A DNA stretch of 50,164 bases, taken from the NCBI GenBank assembly GCA_051657905.1, contig JBOFLO010000004.1, forward strand, positions 1 to 50,164. Reading direction: 5' to 3'. Position 1 is the stretch's first letter. The number at the start of each line of letters is the position of its first letter. The stretch is from JBOFLO01 sp051657905. GTDB taxonomy: Bacteria; Patescibacteriota; Gracilibacteria; UBA1369. The translations under genes and the position numbers were made by a program. The notes under the pieces are model-generated. The model was not told where the DNA came from, ran no database searches, and worked only from the letters and a program-made list of their open reading frames with translations. Positions 34,501-41,391 of the stretch are shown piece by piece.

Positions 34501-36643
34501 ACACTTGGAATATATCATGCAGCAGTATCAAGAGCGCATGCAAACCGAATTCTTCGATAAAATCGGCCAAGATTCCAACGGCCGCAACGTCACCGATCAA
34601 GGCGGTATTTTACCGGAATGGATTAACAAAAATTCCACTCAACCAGAAATCGACACCGCCCAACTCGGCCGCATCAACATCATCAAAGAACCTCAGTCAA
34701 AACTCGACAGCATCATCGATTCCCAAACCCAAACCAATTACCGCGCCCGCCCGGAAGACTTCCAGTACACGCAAATGCCGGCAACACCTTCTGAAATGCC
34801 TACCCAACCTCAGCCTGTCCAAAATGGCAGTGATAATCAGCCAACCCTGCCCGCAATCACCGTCGATGCAGCCACTCAGCCAAACATACCTCCAACTTTA
34901 CCCGAAACAATTAACGACGCAGCCACCCAGCCCAACATTCCCAAAATCGCCACAACCGAATTGGATATTGCTCCATTAATGAACAAATCTTATGCTGAAT
35001 CTCTAAAACAAATTGAGTCTGGACTTATCGATCCTACCCCAGCTATCACCACCCATTTAATAGAAAATATTGGCAAAGGAGATATTTTAGCCTTATTAAA
35101 TAATTCCAAATTAAAATTCAATCCTCAGCAGCAAAGCCGTCTTATCGATCGTGTGATTTCCGACCACACACTTTTCCCAAGCACGAATCCTAAGAAGGAA
35201 CCATTTAAAGTTCCTGATCAAGTTGGTATTCATCTAAAAGAAGCGGTTTTGAAAGGTAAAATCGATCTTAGTAATCACGAAGTGGCGGAACGTTTAGCCA
35301 GCTATGAAACTGGTCAACTTGTTTTGATCGACATGATTTTTAATCAACAATTAGGTGATCATCCGGCTGCCTATCGTGCCCTTTCGGATCAACTTTTAAC
35401 TACTGAACCAAAGTTGGAAACTTTGGGGATTTTATTAGATAGTCAGGTTTTCCCTGAGTCTATTAGAAGTGAAATTTCTAAGAAATTCGAGCAAAAAGAA
35501 CAAGCTTTTGCTGACAGTAAACTTGCCGAATATCAATTATCCAAATTCTCCAAAGAATTTAAGGCAGATCTTAAAAATCTTCTTGAAACAGATTTCCAAA
35601 ACAATCTCGATCCAAATGCTCGACTATTAACCCGTCTTTCCGAACGCGATCCTCAAGGATTTAATATCCTGAAGGACAATATCAGTAATCTCCCAGACAC
35701 TTATGTTCAGGCAATTATTGAAGGTAGAAAAACAGAATTTATTGATACCAAAGGACAGAAAATAACTGCTTACACAGGTAATCAAGTTGGTAATGCTGGT
35801 GGAGTTGGAACAGCCTTCCACACAGCTTATGTAAGCGGTGAAAGCACGCAGTTAAAATATGCAGTAATTAAAAAACCTCATGAAAATCGCAAGGAGGTTT
35901 TCCGCAGTGAAACAGCCGGAGCCGAATTAGCTGGCAATTTTGGTAGCCAATATATCAATAAAATTCTTCATGCAGGGAAAGATTTTGCGATTTTCGAAAC
36001 AGGCCAAAATGTACGATCTCTTCATGAAGAAATTCGAAACACCAGCCCTCGCCAATCCCTGATTTTACTTAGACAGGTAATGGAAGCGATGCAAGCTTAT
36101 CGAGAAAATGGCTATTTCCATGGAGATTTAAAGGAAGTAAATGCCATTGTTATTGATGGGCCTAATGGCCGCGAAGTTAGAGTTATTGATAACGATCCAG
36201 TTGATCCAAAATCCACACGTGGCCAGCAATTCGCTTGGTTCCGCACTCCCGGCTATTTCGAGGATAATTCTACTAAATTAGGTGAAATATTAACTGACAG
36301 CAATAAATATGCTGGAGTTTGGGATGCCTACGCTTTGGGCGCTATGCTTTCAACTTTCTCTGATGGTCCAATGGGATTGTTGTTAAGCGTCCATCAACCA
36401 CAACTCGGCCCTGCCGCTAATCGCTTATTGTTATTAGGATCTCAACTTAAAAATATAGAATTTGCTACCAGACCAGATGCACTTAAAGAAGCCATGTCTC
36501 AATTAGATGCCATCATCGCCACGCTTCCGCCAGATTCAACAACTTCAAGACAATCTCCAGGTTCTTTGCCAGTAATAGATAATAAAACCACTCCCGCCCA
36601 AACCGTCCCCGGCCAACCGCTTCCCGACCAACTAAATTTATGA
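28595..36643 (+). CDS. Giant 2682-aa protein: coiled coils, TPR-like, GGDEF, degenerate GGDEF and Ser/Thr-kinase-like domain
   Basis: Residues 1-680 are charged, mostly coiled coil. TPR-like repeats lie at ~686-805 (AYFAGVEAMQKGDTAAAIQS, EGMALMKDKKLDEAIPKLRE). A glycine-rich hydrophobic region covers ~1132-1335 (LPIGMGAGSIGKAVGSAGMR), with a Pro-rich linker after it. GGDEF-1 (~1529-1738) has DKLTGLYNRNGF, the metal site SFDGDYFGAFNKLKG, LGDQVIKQMA and an intact GGEEF (1612-1616). GGDEF-2 (~1858-1990) keeps DTLTGVQNEVGL and NLGHIGGDAYL, but GGDEF has become GGGF. A linker with repeated DAATQPNIP follows. The kinase-like domain (~2385-2620) has NAGGVGTAF, YAVIKKP (Lys ~2423), HGDLKEVN (~2509), IDND in place of DFG, and WDAYALG. 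No signal peptide is seen. It may couple cyclic-dinucleotide signalling to phosphorylation. It ends in TGA. Confidence 0.82.
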   Translation: MSGENQNEDIAKIGTEQGKLETLRSDEKSPQDLKKALQTYRQVYFNEVNSGKAELTNALNNTSLYQSKESRDYLNINIAFGLANAVTELATEGQRIKTAQEEKTEYPTLTTLKEGVKSKLSQEKTALTEYGELEGIRKKLDDFNESNAKLSDSATLPGINVTYAQKQGIVKSIEAIEKTFNTKTYTLAGDLQTKLKTRAERLKFVIEDDLEDCSRVIGARDEYKEANTTLGMIESAIKQEKKPLSATAYEQYSKELKTSLTETSRIYEQYNVAHIAGATLGIFKQIGTVFYPTVINPVEKRLTALVSGLEKEKPKDLETKLDPDLQAQLDYDDAQQKVAGFSKELAELEKIEEANKKDDASRLNRKNFDEYSEKVKALRKKYEDFKGSHALFKYSFVSIADEPGYIGAQLQAKFINVTETPFLSKLGSLETRNTFTRGSEIDKFEKKAVNEKIQTILVELKAQWQTNVTDQAAFLAPAPTTDEESQAFKDFLQGENKLLTFVVSAEAQLNVFLSRKGMIEDDNLKELEALVKQSREVFTKISGNRQQREMQKAAKEGENQTNTYTRKTGRKIKKEMIEPSEDPKIRPTTYTVEVDEEEEVTDLYIFSECVEFINPSDPKYQEINGGKGFRFTKDLPEEVQSKMEVEAVLIISSKKEIVQAEMSKQKMEILKTGDLMEVGKETLGEKGKAYFAGVEAMQKGDTAAAIQSFQEYLTLSATFDEQEKPAHEMYIQDAKLQIEALNLSGTFYEGMALMKDKKLDEAIPKLREFINAIQAKPEAEQKKCADQLSAAIEIVKQINSAKLSMLIDLKKDMEFVEVRRIVTNGTPSRSLDKDATGIFRELMLPFVPYDTLTDAEKQKVDQGRGGLQGEEIQLLNRKINDLKKRIDKGEPVDFEEEFGKIKTDLQTFNDKHYSIGGKFKNDEGQERPDWPSERIFDNFQKINSFDAKKREKGFTEIAQFLIDEQSNLGDMKLSMRYSQKYLDKAMQTRYQQFTEDDGGALQKEIRSKMLRDSSVAADINSGALEMYKRWASETNRNLPKSQQYSLDEPDPASLQMFQKQLFESRLKYQYEREIRKKLTDQGEDTDGSALKLYNWSLPHDYQDARWYKPWSWSDYNQDDWVDFKEKTKEFVAETVITLPIGMGAGSIGKAVGSAGMRMLAAEGLSGAAITAIERGGLMALRADAALWKGLSVGMRARLLTGYGAGVIAEGGSLIVMNSIYEGFSSGRTPEFFHMLEEGNWEKAAITLTESIGKAGAFRVIGGATQKMFGQAMAAGSTGTRVLGTLGSEAFSGFTGTGIEALSLLAKGQGDQITFDFWAKSLAQNALQSYGTHIAHNTAPKIVDTQASAKKKFNTVETEIAVQRLAEVGIKSPQDLVNIHINSAGEIIFKPTQDASHEGTYRQPPAEIKIDPNKINIEALPPQIREPLKAKIKEAKATPPTTVTNTPEAPVANAKTEPSNEKGIGKEKFNADDINKATGDKPLKPFEANSPEANKLVKTSEDLSNSIEASKNSESERQNPDSTPEHQQSWGRAYLDKLTGLYNRNGFRIAESWFAKSKSMALASFDGDYFGAFNKLKGTVLGDQVIKQMAKNFHELQQTFRDQNIEAMIIREGGEEFTVIARDINSTKMRQIMDNFRQKLQADTQDMIRSLDPNLQIELIQYLQATGKLPQNYPPEHFLSGDRFKLGPIGGSTVGVADVNLSVRKPNNPAEVLDALKRHADHALEDGKGNLKDGGRNRTYRAPSLSLKQYENYIADSKLESTRTSPDQPSQTENLQAIYEQGVERRSERIDDLSKNRGWNEVAPIIESTDIQTQAILQRKLALGQLTAKDIASLQDSSGQSLAPHTESLLKFQAERLQVMEIMDTLTGVQNEVGLAALLKLRKEQGIPVESYNLDIKLKPINENLGHIGGDAYLMTSAKILTDIIQNLPKDSSDPSSQKFSAKRLSLFRKNPLDGGGFRLIAPEGTLSPQHLEYIMQQYQERMQTEFFDKIGQDSNGRNVTDQGGILPEWINKNSTQPEIDTAQLGRINIIKEPQSKLDSIIDSQTQTNYRARPEDFQYTQMPATPSEMPTQPQPVQNGSDNQPTLPAITVDAATQPNIPPTLPETINDAATQPNIPKIATTELDIAPLMNKSYAESLKQIESGLIDPTPAITTHLIENIGKGDILALLNNSKLKFNPQQQSRLIDRVISDHTLFPSTNPKKEPFKVPDQVGIHLKEAVLKGKIDLSNHEVAERLASYETGQLVLIDMIFNQQLGDHPAAYRALSDQLLTTEPKLETLGILLDSQVFPESIRSEISKKFEQKEQAFADSKLAEYQLSKFSKEFKADLKNLLETDFQNNLDPNARLLTRLSERDPQGFNILKDNISNLPDTYVQAIIEGRKTEFIDTKGQKITAYTGNQVGNAGGVGTAFHTAYVSGESTQLKYAVIKKPHENRKEVFRSETAGAELAGNFGSQYINKILHAGKDFAIFETGQNVRSLHEEIRNTSPRQSLILLRQVMEAMQAYRENGYFHGDLKEVNAIVIDGPNGREVRVIDNDPVDPKSTRGQQFAWFRTPGYFEDNSTKLGEILTDSNKYAGVWDAYALGAMLSTFSDGPMGLLLSVHQPQLGPAANRLLLLGSQLKNIEFATRPDALKEAMSQLDAIIATLPPDSTTSRQSPGSLPVIDNKTTPAQTVPGQPLPDQLNL

Positions 36644-36662
36644 TAAATAATACACATACTCT

Positions 36663-37265
36663 ATGAGTTTAAACACCTTGCCAAATCAAGAATCCTCCCA
36701 CAGCGACACCTGGTTCGAAGTTGCCCAGCAATTAAAATACGCTGCCGGCGATTCGCTTAGCCATGCCCTTCCCGCTAATTTTCCCCGCAAGCCTCGCCCC
36801 TCTATCACTTTGGAAAATTACAAACATTCCCTCGCTGAAGTGGAAAGTTTACAAAAAATTATTGATTCAAAAGCCTCTTTAATTTCCGTTGAAGCTGAAA
36901 ATCGCCTCGTAGAAAATCTTCTACAAGACGCCAAAGTAAAACGAAATTTCCCATCAGGTACCCGCTTTTGTGTAGTCCCTCTTCCTTGTAATCCCGACGG
37001 CCTCCCTCTCAGCGACGATCAAATCAAAAACTCCCAATTCCTCCAAATTCTTTTCCTCGATTCCGCCGGCAATACAGTCCAAGGTTTCGGCCAATCTTCA
37101 TCCCAAGTTTTCCGCATGCTCCCAACAGAATTACAACAAACCCTCCCAGTCACTTTAGGCAATTATCAGGACGAAAATATTTTCAATGTCTCTGATTCAG
37201 ATCGTCAAATGCTCGAATCAGCTCTTCGCCAAGCCTTCCAAAACGCTCGTCAATCTTTGCAATAA
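36663..37265 (+). CDS. Hypothetical protein, 200 aa
   Basis: Unknown soluble protein, third gene of the giant-protein operon (19-bp gap). The N-terminal 90 residues are helical (LENYKHSLAEVESLQKIIDSKASLISVEAENRLVENLL). The centre has a compact mixed segment (PSGTRFCVVPLPCNPDGLPLSDDQ, LQILFLDSAGNTVQGFGQSSS). The end is helical (RQMLESALRQAFQNARQSL). No catalytic motif. A terminator follows. Confidence 0.6.
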   Translation: MSLNTLPNQESSHSDTWFEVAQQLKYAAGDSLSHALPANFPRKPRPSITLENYKHSLAEVESLQKIIDSKASLISVEAENRLVENLLQDAKVKRNFPSGTRFCVVPLPCNPDGLPLSDDQIKNSQFLQILFLDSAGNTVQGFGQSSSQVFRMLPTELQQTLPVTLGNYQDENIFNVSDSDRQMLESALRQAFQNARQSLQ

Positions 37266-37288
37266 TTTTCCTCCCACAATTCCTCTCC

Positions 37289-37326
37289 AAAATCTCCCTA
37301 CCCACCTTGGCTTAGGGATTTTTTCA
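37289..37326 (+). terminator. Rho-independent terminator of the giant-protein operon
   Basis: AATC-T-CCCTA (37291-37300, one bulge) pairs with TAGGGATT (37313-37320), followed by a T-run. The loop includes a -35-like TTGGCT of the next promoter. Confidence 0.65.
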
Positions 37327-37335
37327 TGCTATAAT
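37307..37335 (+). promoter_or_regulatory. Promoter of the next five-gene operon
   Basis: TTGGCT (37307-37312) in the terminator loop, 17-bp spacer, extended TGCTATAAT with the hexamer at 37330-37335. The ATG is at 37369. Confidence 0.7.
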
Positions 37336-37368
37336 ATGAGGATTTAATTTAAATCTTGGCCCCGATTT

Positions 37369-37716
37369 ATGACTATTGCTACGTCATTCTCAAAACCAGA
37401 ATTACTCGATCTGATTAGCAAATCAGACGCTATAAAAATGCTTAGTCATGATCAATTAATCAGACTAATCAAAAAAACCAACGATCCGCTTTCTTCTGCG
37501 GCAAAAAACCTTTTTGAAGCCCTGCAATTCGAAGTTGGCAGCTATCAAAAAATCCGCCAAAACTATTTACAAAAAACCGCCGAACTTTATCAGCAATTCC
37601 CCGGGCAATTAGCTCAAACCAAACAGCAAGAAATCCGCCAAGAATTGAAAACCGCCGAAGAAAAATCGGCCCAAGTTGAACAAGAAACCGTACAAAATCT
37701 ACTTAATAATCTATAA
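37369..37716 (+). CDS. Hypothetical protein, 115 aa
   Basis: Small helical protein, Gln/Lys/Glu-rich (YQKIRQNYLQKTAELYQQFPGQLAQTKQQEI in parts), likely coiled coil. Unknown function. First gene of an operon of tightly spaced genes; its stop is 1 bp before the next ATG. Confidence 0.6.
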   Translation: MTIATSFSKPELLDLISKSDAIKMLSHDQLIRLIKKTNDPLSSAAKNLFEALQFEVGSYQKIRQNYLQKTAELYQQFPGQLAQTKQQEIRQELKTAEEKSAQVEQETVQNLLNNL

Positions 37717-37717
37717 A

Positions 37718-38716
37718 ATGGCTCCAGAAAAACCAACAAACAGCCAGAAAGAGATTATCCGCCAAACCGAGGCGGTGGTAGACCAAGCCTTGGCAAACAA
37801 ATTTGCCACCAAAGGCCAATTTGAAAGTATGATTAATGAATTAGCCGCCAAAGCTAAATTAGAAAGCCCAGCTCTCAGCAAGAAAATCGAATTTGTCCGA
37901 GATGATATTATGGCGCAATTCGAATCTTTAAACAGCTTGGAATTTGCCGAAAAACGCCAAGTAAAATTGCGTACCAAAGAAAAAATTCTTCGTATTTTAG
38001 ATCCAGCTCGTGCTGAAAAAACCGAATCCACTGGAAAAATTCGCAATGAAATTCTCAGTAGTCGATATTTTGACCTAGAGAAAACCATCAATTCCATGAA
38101 ATGGGCTTTCATTCATCGCGCAAAATTCCCTTCGCCTCGCGCTGAAGAATTATTTAGCCTTTGTAATAAAAAATTCCAATCCATCAGTAATTTAATGCCC
38201 GAATCGGCTCTTTTCCATGAAGAAATCAATCTGCAAATGGATCAATTGGAAAATTTACTTGATGGTCGTGATCCAAAATCCGGCCAAAAAACATCTTCTG
38301 GTTTCGAATTCGTCAAATACGTCAAACAAAGTTCTGCCGAATTAGAAAAAGCGCTTGCTGAACGCGACAAACAACTCAATCCTTTGGCAATACAAATTGT
38401 TGACGCTCTCGATTCCCATGATTCCAATCTGTTTCAAAAAAATCTTCAATCCTTAATTTCTAAATTCAAAAAGCACCAAGCTCTCAATGAAGTTAGTTAT
38501 GACAGCAAAATTTGGAATCAATACCCTGCTCACAAAGGCATGATGTTAATGGTTGATCAGAGCGGCCAGAAAGTTGAATTGAGTCTGCTCAATCTACCAA
38601 ATGTTGAAATAGTTTCTTTTCAATCCAATGAAAACCCGCTCCCTTTCGAAAAACTTTATCTGACCATGCACCCTAAATCAGCACCGAAAACTCCTGAAAA
38701 ATTAGCCTCCAAATAA
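37718..38716 (+). CDS. Hypothetical protein, 332 aa
   Basis: Soluble helical protein (VVDQALANKFATKGQFESMI, KIRNEILSSRYFDLEKTINSM). The last ~100 residues are mixed (YDSKIWNQYPAHKGMMLMVD, KVELSLLNLPNVEIVSFQ) and may be a small beta domain. No recognised family. The frame extends back to 37676 into the previous gene; ATG 37718, one base past that gene's stop, is preferred. It is 2 bp from the next gene. Confidence 0.62.
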   Translation: MAPEKPTNSQKEIIRQTEAVVDQALANKFATKGQFESMINELAAKAKLESPALSKKIEFVRDDIMAQFESLNSLEFAEKRQVKLRTKEKILRILDPARAEKTESTGKIRNEILSSRYFDLEKTINSMKWAFIHRAKFPSPRAEELFSLCNKKFQSISNLMPESALFHEEINLQMDQLENLLDGRDPKSGQKTSSGFEFVKYVKQSSAELEKALAERDKQLNPLAIQIVDALDSHDSNLFQKNLQSLISKFKKHQALNEVSYDSKIWNQYPAHKGMMLMVDQSGQKVELSLLNLPNVEIVSFQSNENPLPFEKLYLTMHPKSAPKTPEKLASK

Positions 38717-38718
38717 TC

Positions 38719-39051
38719 ATGTCCTACCAAAAATTTTTACAAAAATTAGCCGAAAGCGATTTGCGGGAACACCTCGCCCCCGGAGTCTACGATCAAATAC
38801 TCGAAGGCTTCGCCTCCGCCAACCCTCTCCAAATCCGCCAAGCCATCCGCTTCCTAGATCGCTACATTCTCACCCAAACCTCCGACCGCCAAAAATTTCT
38901 CAATAATCTCAGCATCCTCGCCCAAGACCTCGAAAAAAAAGTTACAGAAGCCGAACACCAACTACCTTTCCAACAATTAAAAAAACAAGAAATCGCAGAC
39001 GCACGAGCCGACCAACAAAAACTAAACAAATTAAACACACTCTTAAAATAA
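38719..39051 (+). CDS. Hypothetical protein, 110 aa
   Basis: Helical, charged protein (YQKFLQKLAESDLREHLAPGVYDQILEGF; LQIRQAIRFLDRYIL), ending in a coiled coil rich in Gln and Lys. Function unknown. In the operon between the 332-aa and 544-aa genes, with gaps of 2 and 4 bp. Confidence 0.6.
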   Translation: MSYQKFLQKLAESDLREHLAPGVYDQILEGFASANPLQIRQAIRFLDRYILTQTSDRQKFLNNLSILAQDLEKKVTEAEHQLPFQQLKKQEIADARADQQKLNKLNTLLK

Positions 39052-39055
39052 ATTT

Positions 39056-40690
39056 ATGAACTTACATAATTTCAAACCAGAATTAATTCCACTAACAGCT
39101 CGCTTAGTTTTTGAAAAATCACCAGAAGGCCCACGTTCAGTTAGTTCTACTGACAAGAACAAACCTGACAGTGCAAAATCTGTAGATGAAGCTGGTAAAA
39201 GTTCTCCTGACAAAACAGAAGCAGATAAAAATTCTCCTGAAAAAAGTAAAAAGGAAGCACCAAAAAAAGTTAGCAGCATAGATATCCGCAATGCAGCCCG
39301 CGCCCGCGCCCGTGAGTTGGCCAAAACCAATCCAGAAGTAGCAAAGGCACTTAAAGAAATGGAAGAATACGAGGGTATTGCTAAATCCGAAGTTGAAAAA
39401 GACCCTGCTAAAGCCGCACAAGCTGCAGGTGAATTAATGGCTATTCTACAGGAAGCAAATCCAGAAGATAAAAATTTAGCTTATTGGTATCAAGAAGCAA
39501 ACAACGACGCCAATGCAAAACTTGGTGTGGAAAGAATGAAGGGTGTCAACAAAGCTAAAGTTGCCGCTCAAAAAAGTAAGGAAGCCGTAATTAAAATCTT
39601 AAAAGATGCCGGTTTCGACGCCTCCATCCCCGCTACCAATGCCGGTCAAAAAGCTTGGGTCGCCGCTGAAGGATTTTATGAAACAGATCACGTGCAAGCC
39701 AAAGCAAATTACGAAACAGCTAAAACTGAATTTGATAAATTTGGAGAACAATTAAAATTAACTATTGCTGCCAAAGAAAAAGCCGAAAAAGCCCTCACTG
39801 CAGTTCCTGACTCAATAAATGTATACATGCCCAATGGAAATTCCGGTGGTGCTGAGACTATTGGAGCAGCACATTCTTTCGAATTTACAGCTAAAACTAG
39901 AGAAGATAGCGCTTTGATTGCAGAATATAAAGAAGCAAAAACCCTTGTTGCGAGTGACCCAGCTAAAGCTTTGGAAAAATATCAAGAAGCTGAAAAGAAA
40001 TTTATTGCTGCCTTAGCTCAGGTTAATCGATTAACCAATCTGGCAACTGACATAAATAATTATTACAAACATCAAGAGGAAGCCACTGGAAATGGAAAGA
40101 GCGGCCAAAGAGAAATTCAGCTAGTCTATCTGCAAATTGCTTCCAGTAAAGTTTATGCAGCAGCCAGAGATTTTGCTTTTGACGCAGATCCAACAGCAAT
40201 TGATAAAATTTTTGTTAAATCAGCTGATAATGGCAATTATGATTTTAGCGCGAATTTTAACCGAATTCGTACCAGCTTTTACGGACCAGACTATCAACAT
40301 AAAAAACCCGATGACAAAAAAGTTGTCTTTAAAACCACTCCAGGTGAAGAAAGTGAAGCAATAATTCCCGAACCACCTAAACAAGAGCCTGTAGAAGAAC
40401 CAAAAGAAAACAAACCTGAAACTCCTCAACCCGCTCCAGTCACAGATTCTAAAAAAACTCCTCCTAACTGGGTGCAAGATGCCCCTATTCCTGCCCCCCT
40501 TGATTTGCCTGAAGTCCCTGAATTTAAACTTAAAATGCCTCCACTAAAATTGCCTTCAAACTGGCAACAAACGCCTAGTGTACCAGCTACTGGCGACAAT
40601 TTAGAGGATATTGTTGATGAACCCGCTGACAAAGCTAGCGACAAACCACAAGCAAGTATTCCAACCAAAAAAACTGATAGACCCATCTAA
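39056..40690 (+). CDS. Hypothetical Ala/Lys-rich helical protein with Pro-rich tail, 544 aa
   Basis: Starts MNLHNFKPELIPLTARLVFEKSPEGPR, then a Ser/Asp/Lys-rich disordered stretch (25-80). Residues 80-420 are helical, with TPR-like spacing in places (ALIAEYKEAKTLVASDPAKALEKYQEAEKKF). From ~430 comes a Pro/Glu-rich tail with PPKQEPVEEPKE and PIPAPLDLPEVPEF, probably a flexible spacer. No signal peptide or TM. Not recognised. The last two domains suggest a structural or scaffold role, but this is inference. Confidence 0.62.
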   Translation: MNLHNFKPELIPLTARLVFEKSPEGPRSVSSTDKNKPDSAKSVDEAGKSSPDKTEADKNSPEKSKKEAPKKVSSIDIRNAARARARELAKTNPEVAKALKEMEEYEGIAKSEVEKDPAKAAQAAGELMAILQEANPEDKNLAYWYQEANNDANAKLGVERMKGVNKAKVAAQKSKEAVIKILKDAGFDASIPATNAGQKAWVAAEGFYETDHVQAKANYETAKTEFDKFGEQLKLTIAAKEKAEKALTAVPDSINVYMPNGNSGGAETIGAAHSFEFTAKTREDSALIAEYKEAKTLVASDPAKALEKYQEAEKKFIAALAQVNRLTNLATDINNYYKHQEEATGNGKSGQREIQLVYLQIASSKVYAAARDFAFDADPTAIDKIFVKSADNGNYDFSANFNRIRTSFYGPDYQHKKPDDKKVVFKTTPGEESEAIIPEPPKQEPVEEPKENKPETPQPAPVTDSKKTPPNWVQDAPIPAPLDLPEVPEFKLKMPPLKLPSNWQQTPSVPATGDNLEDIVDEPADKASDKPQASIPTKKTDRPI

Positions 40691-40716
40691 TAAAAGCCCT
40701 ACATTCAACAAATTTT

Positions 40717-41301
40717 ATGAATAATTCATCTTACAGCCAATTCAAATCCCAATTCTCCCAAGAAAAAATGCAAGACCCAGCTCATCAACAAGAGCTTTTG
40801 GGTAAGCTAAAAACTCTTTCCGAGAATCCCAACACTCAGCAAAAAGTCGCTGATTTGATTAGCGCTTTAAGTAATTCTTCTATTGTCGAAAAATTGCGAG
40901 CAAGATGGGACAAACTCTCCCCCACCACTCAATGGTTATTCTTCAAAAACCCATTGATGAATTTTGGTATAAACAAATATGCCAACCCAATTCGTCTTTT
41001 AATCCGCCTAGATTTAATTAAATACAAAGGCAAATTAAGTACTTCCGATCGTGATGGAATGTCCAAAGCTGAAAAAATGACTGCCCGATTAGTGGTTAAA
41101 ATCGGTTCCCGTTTTGTGCCGGAATTAAAAGCAGTTGAGCCTTATCTTGAGCCATTAATTCAATTGCAGGAAATCCAGGATAATTTCATCAATCAAACTC
41201 GCGATCGCATCCGTAAAAACATTCCAATTGATTTGGAACCGGAGCCAGGCAACGATAATTCCTACGTTTATCCTCGCCCCTCCAATCTCCAAGTCGCCTA
41301 A
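40717..41301 (+). CDS. Hypothetical protein, 194 aa
   Basis: Basic, soluble protein with a helical N-terminus (QFKSQFSQEKMQDPAHQQELLGKLKTLSEN) and a middle with aromatic residues (WDKLSPTTQWLFFKNPLMNFGINKY). Then LIRLDLIKYKGKLSTSDRDGMSKAEKM and a polar end (LEPEPGNDNSYVYPRPS). Unknown family. Last gene of the five-gene operon (26-bp gap before it). Confidence 0.6.
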   Translation: MNNSSYSQFKSQFSQEKMQDPAHQQELLGKLKTLSENPNTQQKVADLISALSNSSIVEKLRARWDKLSPTTQWLFFKNPLMNFGINKYANPIRLLIRLDLIKYKGKLSTSDRDGMSKAEKMTARLVVKIGSRFVPELKAVEPYLEPLIQLQEIQDNFINQTRDRIRKNIPIDLEPEPGNDNSYVYPRPSNLQVA

Positions 41302-41355
41302 TTCGCCAAAACAATACATTTCCCTCCCACTCTTCTTTAACTTTTCCCTAAAAGC

Positions 41356-41364
41356 TGCTATAAT
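41356..41364 (+). promoter_or_regulatory. Extended -10 promoter of the 1053-aa gene (TGCTATAAT)
   Basis: Perfect TGnTATAAT with a weak TTTAAC at the -35 place (41336-41341). The ATG is at 41392. Confidence 0.7.
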
Positions 41365-41391
41365 ATAAAGATTTATCTTTATTTTTTCGGT

